NCBI GenBank assembly: GCA_934190785.1
Contig: CAKPTA010000011.1
Coordinates: 1-34,561, forward strand
Length of the DNA: 34,561 nt
Direction of reading: 5' to 3'
Source of the DNA: an uncultured Bacilli bacterium
Lineage (GTDB): Bacteria; Bacillota_I; Bacilli_A; RF39; UBA660
The notes beneath the pieces were generated by a model, which saw only the letters and a list, made by a program, of their open reading frames with translations, was not told the DNA's origin and searched no databases. A program made the translations under genes and the position numbers. Numbering within the stretch: position 1 is the first letter of the stretch; each line of letters starts with the position of its first letter. Shown one piece after another: positions 15,936-24,800 of the stretch.

Positions 15936-17123
15936 TTATTTCTTTTTAACAGCACAACCTGTTTTATCAATTTTAAAATTATGACCAAACATTATACTAA
16001 CTGTTATAAATTGATAAACTGATGAACACACTTGTCCTATTCCTGTACAAAATGGTGTTTTTAATAACGAAATAAACATTCTAAGTATTGATGCTATTAT
16101 CTTATTTGATGTAATTTTAAGAGCTGAATATTCTAATTGTAAATAACAAGTTTTAATTCTATATATTGGATATATTAAGAAATTTACTATTTCAAAAGAA
16201 AAATATATCATTGTAATTTTAAAATCTAAATCATAAAATCCAAATAAGAATGCAAACATCATTAAACTTGTTCCAAATAATATTCCTAATAATTTATAAG
16301 CATTGTTTCTATGTTCAATATAATTAAATTTTCTTTTACTAATATCTATTGTTGCTGCTTCTTTTATAGCATCAAATGTATCCCATTGTGTATCAGTTAT
16401 TAATGCTATAAAAGTTAAAGCAGTTGCATACATTTCTCCATATTCTAAGGCATTAGATAATCCAAACAAGAATATTAAAAAGAATGCAATATTATTGAAC
16501 AATTCAACTGAATCGTATTTTATACATTTTAATACATTAATATTAAATTTAAAATTATTACTATTTTTAATATAAATATACAAAGTATATATCGCTAATG
16601 GAATTAATGTTGTTGCAATTATAATAACTTGATTTTTTGTTATTAAAGATGTTCCAATCAATAATATAAAATTTAACAAATTAAATACTAAAGAATGCTT
16701 ATTTGCTAATTTATTTTTTTCTTCATAATATAGTTTATCTTGCATCATCGCAAATTCTAAACAAATGAATAGTTGTAATATTGAATATATAGTAAAGTTT
16801 TTATATGTACTTATATCCATATTCATAAAACTAATATAATTATCAACATTTAATAGAATTATAGTAAAAATAATTATAGAAACAATTGTTCCTAATACTA
16901 AACCTGACATTACTGCATTTTCATTTTTATCTTTTTCTTTACTTATATTAGACCCAGTAGAAAATATAGATTTAATTATATAATATATAAATTGTAACGG
17001 ATAAGTTAGTGTAAATATATTAATTAAATTCTTATCAACTATTATTCCAAGTAAAAACCAAGATATTATTGGTATAAATGATAATAATGATAAATCAAAA
17101 CTAATTCTTAGTAATCTTTTCAT
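15936..17123 (-). CDS. MATE-like multi-spanning membrane protein
   Basis: 395 residues, about ten to twelve hydrophobic helices, very rich in Ile, Leu and Phe, no signal peptide. Layout and the segments FTLTYPLQFIYYIIKSIFSTG, SNKIIASILRM and a C-terminal KTGCAVKK tail fit a MATE/MOP-superfamily flippase or efflux protein shorter than the usual 440-460 residues. The family call is by topology and general look; no diagnostic motif is certain. It begins 80 bases after the MFS gene with ribosome binding site TTGAGGT. The two transporters probably share a transcript. Confidence 0.55.
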   Translation of the reverse strand: MKRLLRISFDLSLLSFIPIISWFLLGIIVDKNLINIFTLTYPLQFIYYIIKSIFSTGSNISKEKDKNENAVMSGLVLGTIVSIIIFTIILLNVDNYISFMNMDISTYKNFTIYSILQLFICLEFAMMQDKLYYEEKNKLANKHSLVFNLLNFILLIGTSLITKNQVIIIATTLIPLAIYTLYIYIKNSNNFKFNINVLKCIKYDSVELFNNIAFFLIFLFGLSNALEYGEMYATALTFIALITDTQWDTFDAIKEAATIDISKRKFNYIEHRNNAYKLLGILFGTSLMMFAFLFGFYDLDFKITMIYFSFEIVNFLIYPIYRIKTCYLQLEYSALKITSNKIIASILRMFISLLKTPFCTGIGQVCSSVYQFITVSIMFGHNFKIDKTGCAVKKK

Positions 17124-17203
17124 ATTACCTCAACTACTCCCAAAATAATTATATTTTTCATTATTACACCTTTCTTTCTATTTTTACAACAATAACTAAT
17201 TTA

Positions 17204-18412
17204 TCAACCTTTATAAATTTCATTTCTTTTTTTATACATAAAATTTTCTGTTTTTCTTAAATATACTGTAGCAATTATTAAGAAAAACATTAATATTGAA
17301 ATTGCTATTGATAAAATATTTACATTATAAAAATAATTATACAGAATAAATATAAGACTATAACTGATTATTTGCCCAAACAACATATAAATATTAAATA
17401 TCATTATATGCTCTTTTCTATATTTTTCTAAACCATCTACCTTTACTGCAGCATATACTGCACTACATGATTCCGATTCAATTATTGTTCCAAATGAATT
17501 CATTAAAATATAATAAATCAACAATGTTATAAAACTAGAATTGTATATAACAAAAATGGATGATATAAAAATAATTATTGCCATATATGGGTAAAATTTT
17601 TTATTTATATTTTTCTTATTAACAATTTTCAACACTTGTAATGAAATTATAGAAATAACTGCAAACATAGTATTATAACTTCCAAAACTAAATTCTGTTC
17701 CTAATCTCAAAAATAAAACTATAGGTAATAATTCTGTCATTGCACCCTGCGATGATATTCTTCTAAAAAACATGCAATTATAAATATTTTTTATATGTCT
17801 TTTATTTTTTGCAATGCTCCAGTATTCTCTTATATTCATTTTATTATCTTGTATTGTGAAATCTTTTATTTTAAAAGATATTAATATTATTAGTAATGTT
17901 TGTAACGCTAATATAATAAATAATACATTATACGAAAATTTTTCTATTACAAATCCCGAAAATATTGGTGTTAATATTACAGTAATACTTTCTAATATGT
18001 TTAGATTCGCTAGATAACTGCTCATTGATTTATTACTGTTAGACCCTATAATCATAAGTTCATAAGGAGCCGCATAAAATATAGTTCTCATTGTATCTAA
18101 TGTTTTATACAAATATATGTATTTAACAATATTTTCTTTAAATCCTATTAAAATTATTATATTAATTACACTTAATATAAAGCTCATTCTATAAATAAAT
18201 TTTGCATTTTTTGAATTAATTATTTTTAATACAAAATATTCTAATATAAAACCTAAAATCACAGAATAAACTGTATATTTCAAAATAAAATTCATATCAT
18301 TATTAACTATTTTTAGTATATATATATTAAAAAATAATGAAATAAAAACACTCGTAAATTTTCTTAAAAATGCAATTATTGCTATATACTTTCTATTGTT
18401 CTGCATAGACAT
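17204..18412 (-). CDS. MFS-type transporter
   Basis: 402 residues with about twelve transmembrane segments and no signal peptide. It starts MSMQNNRKYIAIIAFLRKFTS. A central cytoplasmic loop (IKDFTIQDNKMNIREYWSIAKNKRHIKN) separates two six-helix halves. The ribosome binding site GGAAAGAAG precedes the ATG. Substrate unknown. It is first gene of the two-gene transporter unit next to the DUF3644 module. No resistance-type motif allows a drug assignment. Confidence 0.65.
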   Translation of the reverse strand: MSMQNNRKYIAIIAFLRKFTSVFISLFFNIYILKIVNNDMNFILKYTVYSVILGFILEYFVLKIINSKNAKFIYRMSFILSVINIIILIGFKENIVKYIYLYKTLDTMRTIFYAAPYELMIIGSNSNKSMSSYLANLNILESITVILTPIFSGFVIEKFSYNVLFIILALQTLLIILISFKIKDFTIQDNKMNIREYWSIAKNKRHIKNIYNCMFFRRISSQGAMTELLPIVLFLRLGTEFSFGSYNTMFAVISIISLQVLKIVNKKNINKKFYPYMAIIIFISSIFVIYNSSFITLLIYYILMNSFGTIIESESCSAVYAAVKVDGLEKYRKEHIMIFNIYMLFGQIISYSLIFILYNYFYNVNILSIAISILMFFLIIATVYLRKTENFMYKKRNEIYKG

Positions 18413-18462
18413 CTTCTTTCCTTCATACTACTTAGATATTTTTGATATTAAAAATACTAGTA

Positions 18463-18621
18463 TTAATCTCTTTTTGGTAATTTACTATAATCATATTTAT
18501 CCATAATTGGATTAAGTAATTCTTGTGCTTTATTTAATTCTTCTACTGCTTGTTCTAAGGTGTATTCACTTTTACCTTCTTTAAGCAATGTCAAATGCTC
18601 TGCTACCTTAAATATGATAAA
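18463..18621 (-). pseudogene. Gene fragment, C-terminal tail of an unknown protein
   Basis: An in-frame stretch of about 50 codons ends with a stop at 18463: VAEHLTLLKEGKSEYTLEQA, then VEELNKAQELLNPIMDKYDY and SKLPKRD. It has the composition of a real helical C-terminus but no start codon or ribosome binding site. Immediately upstream, another frame (…QERLDLSYLR) would join to it if one G were restored at the GG near 18611. I do not recognise the family. It is probably a relic of cargo lost from the island. Confidence 0.45.
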
Positions 18622-18687
18622 TCAAGCCTCTCTTGCTTTTTCTCTTTTAGTAAAATCAAATCAAAAATAGTTAAAAATCCCTTATAA

Positions 18688-18790
18688 ACAAAAGTATTCC
18701 CCTCTCTCGAGGGGAATTTCAGGGGGTTTTGGTTGATCACTCTCACATTAAGCCGTAAGAGTGACGCGTAATGAATATCATCACGCTAGT
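18688..18790 (-). ncRNA. Candidate small RNA ending in hairpin element D
   Basis: A full transcription unit with no coding capacity: promoter at 18794-18822, start near 18787-18790, hairpin GCGTGAT-gatattc-ATTACGC, hairpin TCACTCT...AGAGTGA. The unpaired CCCCCTGAA follows. The terminator is stem ATTCCCCTC, loop GAGA, stem GAGGGGAAT (18717-18696), then ACTTTTG. About 100 nt. The C-rich single strand next to the terminator resembles the seed regions of Firmicutes small RNAs that bind Shine-Dalgarno sequences. It lies directly after recG. Confidence 0.65.
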
Positions 18791-18793
18791 ATA

Positions 18794-18822
18794 ATTATAG
18801 ATTAAGTATTTAGAAAAGTCAA
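18794..18822 (-). promoter_or_regulatory. Sigma-A promoter of the candidate small RNA D
   Basis: Minus strand -35 TTGACT (18817-18822), 17-base spacer, -10 TATAAT (18794-18799). It is one of the best promoters in the window, 29 bases downstream of the recG stop, with no gene to serve except the structured 100-nt transcript. Confidence 0.8.
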
Positions 18823-18850
18823 CTAGCTATTTTGTAAAAATATGTCTAAC

Positions 18851-20836
18851 TCAATCTAAATTCATTGTATTTAAAAGGTAATCTTGCCAAATATTTTTTT
18901 CTTTTGTTTTATTTAATTCTTTTAGAAATTCTTCACTATCCTCTTTTGCTCTTACTAGAATATTAAAATCATTTTTTATATTGGCCATTTTAAAAGCCAT
19001 ATCACCACTTTGACGTTCTCCAAATAAATCTCCACTTCCACGCAATTTAAAGTCTTCTTCACTTATTTTAAAACCATCATTGGTTTTAGTTAAAATTTCA
19101 AGTCTTTTTGTTTCTTTATTAGAAACTAGAATACAGTATGACTGTAAACTACTTCTTCCTACTCTACCTCTAAGTTGATGTAATGCGGATAAACCAAATC
19201 TAAAACTATCAAAGATAACAATCATAGTTGCGTTTGCAACATCAACTCCAACCTCGATAACCGTTGTACTTATTAAAATCTGGACATCATTATTTTTAAA
19301 TTTATTCATGACTTCTTCTTTTTCATTTGGTTTCATTTTTCCATGTAAAATATCAACATTATATAGTTTACCAAAAGCTTTTTTCATTTGCTCTGATAAT
19401 GATTCAACATTGAAAGATGTTTGTTCGAAAGAATCTTCAATTAAAGGTGCTACAACATATATCTGATGACCTTTTTTTAATTCAATATACATTTTTTCTA
19501 GTACTTCTCTAATATTATCTTCACTTTTTATTTCAGTAATAACACTTTTTCTACCAGATGGTACAATTTTAATACTTGATACATCCATATCACCATATAA
19601 TGTTAAAGCATATGTTCTAGGGATTGGAGTAGCACTCATATAAAGAATATCAGGATATATACCTTTATTTCTTAAACTAGAACGTTGATTTACTCCGAAT
19701 CTATGTTGCTCATCAGTAACAATTAATCCTAAATTTTTGTATTTTACATCTTCTGTAAATAATGCATGTGTTCCTATAATAAAATCTATATCACCATTTT
19801 CAAGTTTTTTATATATTTCTTTTTTTTCACTAGCTTTCATTTTTCCTGTTAAAAGTGCTACCTCAAAAATACCATCAAATAACTCCTTAGCTTTGATATA
19901 GTGTTGTGTTGCTAATATCTCAGTTGGTGCCATTAAAGCACTTTGAAATCCAGCTAAAAAATTCATATAAGTTGCAATAAAAGCAACAACTGTTTTACCA
20001 CTTCCAACATCTCCTTGAACTAAACGATTCATACGTTTATTACTTTTTAAATCAATACTTATATCACAAACACATTTTAGTTGATCTTCTGTTAATTTAA
20101 ATGGTAAATTTTGTATAAATAAATCTATTTTATCCTGATTAAATTCTTTAGCAAAACCATTTTTATATATTTTATTTTGTTTTAAAACATTCATCTTGAG
20201 CATAAATAAAAATAATTCTTCATATTTAGTTCTAGCAATTGCTGGTGTTAATATTTTTTTGCTACTTGGATTATGTATTTCTAAAATAGATGTTTTTTTA
20301 TCAAGCAAATGATATTTTTGAATATATTTTAAAGGAATATAATCTATATAATCTAAATTGTTCATTACAAGATTAATATAATTATGTATTTGTGTACTTG
20401 TTAAGCCATTAATAGTGTGATAAAGTGGTTCTATCTTTGGGCTAGTTAAATTACCAAACCGAACGTCACTTGCTACAATACTAGAGTGTTTTTTATCATA
20501 CTTTCCAATTATTATAATAGATTCACCTATTTTTAGTTTATCTTTTAGAAATGCTCTATTAAAAATAGTAACATTTAATAAATATTTATCGCTTTCTACT
20601 TTAAATAACATTCGGTTCATTTTTTTTCTAAAATAAAATATATTAGGAAGTGTTTGTACTATTCCCACTACTACAACATTATCATCTTGATTTTTTTCTG
20701 CTAAATTACTTTTTTCAATATAATTAAAACGAAAAGGATAATAAGTTATTAAGTCTTTTATTGTATATATTCCTAATTTATTTAATTTTTTATAAGTTGC
20801 TGGTCCTATTCCTTTTACTTCTTCTAACTTTTGCAT
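18851..20836 (-). CDS. recG: ATP-dependent DNA helicase RecG
   Basis: 661 residues from the ATG at 20836 (alternative 20845 adds MIY). It starts with the helix-hairpin-helix-like LEEVKGIGPATYKKLNKLGI, then the wedge/OB domain, Walker A GDVGSGKT, the DExH-type box TDEQHRFG, SATPIPRT, and C-terminal motifs HGKMKPNEK, QLRGRVGRS and LRGSGDLFGERQSG. RecG reverses stalled forks and remodels branched DNA. The start at 20836 is preferred because the promoter just upstream would place the transcript start almost on 20845. It has its own promoter with a palindromic operator, separate from the structured RNA to the right. Confidence 0.95.
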   Translation of the reverse strand: MQKLEEVKGIGPATYKKLNKLGIYTIKDLITYYPFRFNYIEKSNLAEKNQDDNVVVVGIVQTLPNIFYFRKKMNRMLFKVESDKYLLNVTIFNRAFLKDKLKIGESIIIIGKYDKKHSSIVASDVRFGNLTSPKIEPLYHTINGLTSTQIHNYINLVMNNLDYIDYIPLKYIQKYHLLDKKTSILEIHNPSSKKILTPAIARTKYEELFLFMLKMNVLKQNKIYKNGFAKEFNQDKIDLFIQNLPFKLTEDQLKCVCDISIDLKSNKRMNRLVQGDVGSGKTVVAFIATYMNFLAGFQSALMAPTEILATQHYIKAKELFDGIFEVALLTGKMKASEKKEIYKKLENGDIDFIIGTHALFTEDVKYKNLGLIVTDEQHRFGVNQRSSLRNKGIYPDILYMSATPIPRTYALTLYGDMDVSSIKIVPSGRKSVITEIKSEDNIREVLEKMYIELKKGHQIYVVAPLIEDSFEQTSFNVESLSEQMKKAFGKLYNVDILHGKMKPNEKEEVMNKFKNNDVQILISTTVIEVGVDVANATMIVIFDSFRFGLSALHQLRGRVGRSSLQSYCILVSNKETKRLEILTKTNDGFKISEEDFKLRGSGDLFGERQSGDMAFKMANIKNDFNILVRAKEDSEEFLKELNKTKEKNIWQDYLLNTMNLD

Positions 20837-20854
20837 ATATATCATCTCATACTT

Positions 20855-20883
20855 ATTTTAGCAAACAAACGTTTGTTAATCAA
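20855..20883 (-). promoter_or_regulatory. recG promoter with LexA-box-like palindrome in spacer
   Basis: Minus strand -35 TTGATT (20878-20883), 17-base spacer (20861-20877), -10 TAAAAT (20855-20860). The spacer contains the perfect 14-bp palindrome AACAAACGTTTGTT (20864-20877), which also reads CAAAC-N4-GTTTG. It differs from the Bacillus LexA box CGAAC-N4-GTTCG by one symmetrical base change. Position between the hexamers is typical of a repressor operator. Confidence 0.6.
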
Positions 20884-20911
20884 TCTATTATGCATAATTT
20901 TTATTTTTTTC

Positions 20912-21102
20912 AAAAAAAAAGCTTGACTTTTTAAGCTTTTGAAGTTAGTATATAAAGCACCAGTTCGGATTAGGCGAACTGGCGCTAGTATCACACTAGC
21001 CAACCCCTTTTTATTCTTTTGTGAAACTGTTCTCAGGGGGGACAGTTTCTTTTTTAGTTATTCTTTTGTGATACTTATTCTCAGATAGAGGTTATCCTCT
21101 AT
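20912..21102 (-). ncRNA. Candidate structured RNA upstream of recG
   Basis: Minus strand, about 185 nt. An extended -10 (TGA-TATACT, 21109-21114) would start it near 21102. It contains a hairpin ATAGAGG/CCTCTAT, then GAAACTGT-loop-ACAGTTTC with CCCCCCTGAGA in the loop, then GGCTAGT/ACTAGC. An 11-bp stem GCGCCAGTTCG...CGAACTGGTGC follows. It ends at a terminator AAAAGCTT/AAGCTTTT plus nine T (20940-20912). The block CTGAGAA...CACAAAAGAATAA occurs twice in tandem. It stops before the recG promoter, so it is a separate RNA or a decayed leader. Confidence 0.5.
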
Positions 21103-21155
21103 GATTGAAGTATATCACATGATTTTAAAAATAAGAATGAATTTTTTGATAAATA

Positions 21156-21178
21156 TGTAAAGTCGACAAAACTTTACA
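21156..21178. promoter_or_regulatory. Inverted repeat (operator-like) before the 193-residue gene
   Basis: TGTAAAGT (21156-21163), seven bases, ACTTTACA (21171-21178): a perfect 8-bp arm dyad. A TATAAT at 21192-21197 lies just downstream on the plus strand and could be the -10 of the gene at 21259, so a repressor dimer here would cover the -35. Confidence 0.5.
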
Positions 21179-21258
21179 CTCATAAATTGTTTATAATTAT
21201 TTACACCTATTTATTTTTTATATTATATGTTACAATCGATTTAGGAGATGATTATGTA

Positions 21259-21840
21259 ATGGATTTTAGAAATAACCCTAATTTTGATATTAGTGAAATT
21301 GAAGGATTTAATCGTGTAGATGGACTAAATAATATCTCTATCTATATTAATTATGCCTTATCAGAAACTATTAAATCACAAATGCCCAATATTGATATAG
21401 AAAATGAAAAATTTTATGCTAAACAAATTTTACAAAGATACTTAAGTGGAGATAGTCATTCATTTACAAGAAAAAATAGTATACGTGAAAACATTGATAA
21501 AATTACTCCTAATAAAATTATGAATATCATCATTAAAAGTTATATTGAAATTGAAGCATACAATAGAAGAGTTTTACGACGTCTAGATAACGTTGATGTA
21601 AATGGAGAATATGCTAAATATATAACTGATAATGTTGCAAGCGGTAATTTAGATAATATTAAACCTTGGCTTAATTCTAATCTGGAAAGTCTTGTTAATG
21701 GGTATATAAGTACTCAATATAATGAGGATATTGAGTATAAAAAGAAACTTGAAGATTTAGCCTATGCAGTTCCAAATACATCTAAGGCACTTGAACAATT
21801 AAATTTAGAAATGAAACTTAATGATTTAAAAAGAAAATAA
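21259..21840 (+). CDS. Conserved hypothetical protein
   Basis: 193 residues from the ATG at 21259, chosen because AGGAG (21243-21247) is 11 bases upstream and the longer frame from 21187 would add an unlikely Ile/Tyr/Phe-rich extension. The protein is soluble and mainly helical, with SFTRKNSIRENIDKI and PNKIMNIIIKSYIEIEAYNR in the centre. I recognise no family. It is monocistronic, on the opposite strand to its neighbours, with an operator-like dyad in the promoter and a terminator shared with the PFOR gene. Confidence 0.65.
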   Translation: MDFRNNPNFDISEIEGFNRVDGLNNISIYINYALSETIKSQMPNIDIENEKFYAKQILQRYLSGDSHSFTRKNSIRENIDKITPNKIMNIIIKSYIEIEAYNRRVLRRLDNVDVNGEYAKYITDNVASGNLDNIKPWLNSNLESLVNGYISTQYNEDIEYKKKLEDLAYAVPNTSKALEQLNLEMKLNDLKRK

Positions 21841-21860
21841 GCCATTTGGCTTATTTTTGT
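21835..21860. terminator. Bidirectional terminator between hypothetical gene and PFOR
   Basis: AAATAAGCC-att-tGGCTTATTT with TTTTTG on the plus side and a T-rich run on the minus side; it serves the two convergent genes. Confidence 0.7.
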
Positions 21861-24800
21861 GTTAATGATAAATAGTAATTAAATCTTTTTATAGCATTTT
21901 CTTTATTTTCTTCAAGTAAATGAAGAGCATGATCTTTATTTACAGTAGCAAGCATTTTATATCTATTTTGGCTTTCTAAAAATGTTTGATAACTATCAAA
22001 ATCAGGATTTTTACTATCTAATGTAAATATATTATTTTCTGGATTATACCTAAAAATTGGAAAGTATCCACATTTTGTTGCTAAAGAGCCTATTTCCATA
22101 CTATTTTGCATTCCACCTATAATTCCATGTGATATACAAGGGGAATATGCGATTATAATGGATGGACCATTATATGCTTCTGCTTCTTTCATTGCCTTTA
22201 ATACTTGGTTCATATTAGCACTTAAGTTAATTTGAGCAACATAGCAATTAGGATATGACAAAGCAATTCTGGCTAAATCTTTTTTTGCTGTTTTTTTACC
22301 ATTTGTTGCAAATGAAGCAATCATACCTTTTGGAGTTGATTTAGATGCTTGCCCCCCAGTATTAGAATAAACTTGTGTATCAAGTACTAAAATATTTACA
22401 TTTTCACCACTTGCTAGCACATGATCTATTCCTGAAAAACCAATATCATATGCCCAACCATCACCACCAATCATCCAAATACTTCTTTTTAATAAATTAT
22501 CTTTAAATGTAAGTAGTTCTCTTGGTACATCAAATGATTCTATTTCAGAATACACTTTTTTTGTGATTTTATAATCATTTTGATTGTTTATCCACATATT
22601 AAATATTTCTTTATTATTGTCATTCATATTTTCAAGCATTATTCTTTCAATTCTTTTTTTAATTTTTTTATTAGCCATATATATTCCATAACCAAATTCT
22701 GCATTATCTTCAAATAATGAGCTAGCCCATGGTACAGTATAAGGCATTGATGGCATAGATGCTCCATAAATTGATGAACATCCAGTTGCATTTGCAATTA
22801 TTAATTCATCACCAAATAACTGTGTTAAAAGTCGAATATAGGATGTTTCACCACATCCTGCACATGCTCCTGAAAAAGCAAAACGAGGGCGCTTAAACTG
22901 ACTTGTAATAGTAGTATTAGTATCTATGTCTTTATCTTTGATATTTTTTTCAAGATAGTCAAATCTTTCTTGTTCATGATTATTTTTTAAATCATTTATT
23001 TTATCAAAAATAAGAGCTTTATTTAATTTTTTACCTGGACATTTCTTAATACATAAACCACAACCTGTACAGTCAGCAATCGATACAGCTATTGTAAAAT
23101 AGTATTCTTCAAGTCCCTTAATAATAGGTTTTATTGTTCGTTCTTTTATATAATCCGGAGCTTCATCATATTCTTTTTGATCTAACAAGAAAGGTCTTAT
23201 AACACTATGTGGACACACAAATGAACATTGATTACAGCTGATACAGTTATCCTTTATCCAATTTGGGGCTATATCTGTAATAAATCTTTTATCCATACTA
23301 GATGTTCCTGCTTCAAATAAGCCATCAGGATGAGTTAAAAAGTCATTTGTAGATAAAGTATTACCTTCTCTTTTTTTTATCTTTTCATATAATGTTTCCA
23401 TACTTGATTTTTCATCTTCATACGATATAGAAGATGTATCAATTTTATTTAAATAGTTTGGTGCGACTTTAATTGATGCAATATTATTTGAAACAACTGA
23501 AGCACCTTTCTTAGAGAATTTAGCTTCAATATATTTTGTTAATTCTAAAAGAGCACTATCATAATCAAGAATTTTAGATAAATATATTATAGTGCTTTCC
23601 ATAATCATACTTATTTTATTTTGGAGTCCATATTTATTTGCTATAACTTGGGCATCTATTGTGTATACTTCTAACTCTTTTTCCTTAATATTTTTTTTAT
23701 TTATATTATTCATAACACTTGTAATGTCACTTCTAGATGTATTAATTAAAACTTTACCATGTGGTTTAATGTTTGATAATAAATCAAAAAGGCTTAAATA
23801 GGTATCTTTTGTAATAACAACTAAGCTTGGATTTTCAACATAATAAGTTGATCTTATTTTATTATGTGAAAAACGAATATGAGCAACTGTTACGCCACCT
23901 GATTTTTTAGAATCATATTCGTTATATCCTTGTACATCCATATCTGTCATATTACCAAGTAGTTTGATTAGTGATTTTCCAGCACTAACCATTCCATCAC
24001 TACCATAACCATATATTAAAAACTCATTGTGTAAATTTGTTTTAAATGTATTATCTATTTTCAAACTTAAATTAGTTACATTGTCATTTATTCCAATTGT
24101 AAAGTTATTCTTTACATCATTTTTTAACATATCATAAACAGCCTTAATTTCTCTTGGAGTAGTATTCTTACTAGAAAGACCATATCTTCCCCCTACAACA
24201 CTTATATCTTTATCTTTTAAAGCTGAACAAATATCTAAGTAAAGAGGCTCTCCTTCACTACCAGCTTCTTTTGTTCTATCAAGAACAGCTACATATTTGA
24301 CAGTATCGGGCATAACATCAAATAAATATTTTTGACTAAAAGGGCGATATAAATGAACTTCAATTAATCCATAATCATCATTGTTTAAGGCATCTATTGT
24401 TTCCTTTATAGTCTCACAAACCGAACCCATTGCAACTATTATATATTTAGCACAAACACTACCATAGTAATTAAATGGTTTATAATCTGTATCTGCTAAT
24501 TCATTTATTTTATCCATATATGTTGCTACAATATCTGGCACTTTATCATAAAATATATTTCTTGCTTCAGTTGCTTGAAAATATATATCGTCATTACTTG
24601 CTGTTCCTCTTATAACTGGTTTTTTAGGGTTTAATGCTCTTTTCCTAAATTTTAAAAGTGCTTCTTCATTAAGTAATGACTTATAATCACTATCTTCAAG
24701 TACACTTATTTTATGAATCTCATGACTTGTTCTAAAACCATCAAAAAAATGCATAAAAGGAAGACTTGCCTCAATTGCTGATAAATGGGCAACAGCTGCC

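Noticed and set aside
1717..18726. The four hairpin elements as a CRISPR array or integron attC sites
   Set aside because: They are kilobases apart, lack regular spacers, and have no attC R/L boxes or nearby integron integrase or cas genes.
20912..21102. TPP riboswitch or tRNA in the recG upstream region (CTGAGA and GTTCG strings)
   Set aside because: The partner TPP motifs are absent, and the arms do not form a cloverleaf with acceptor and anticodon stems.
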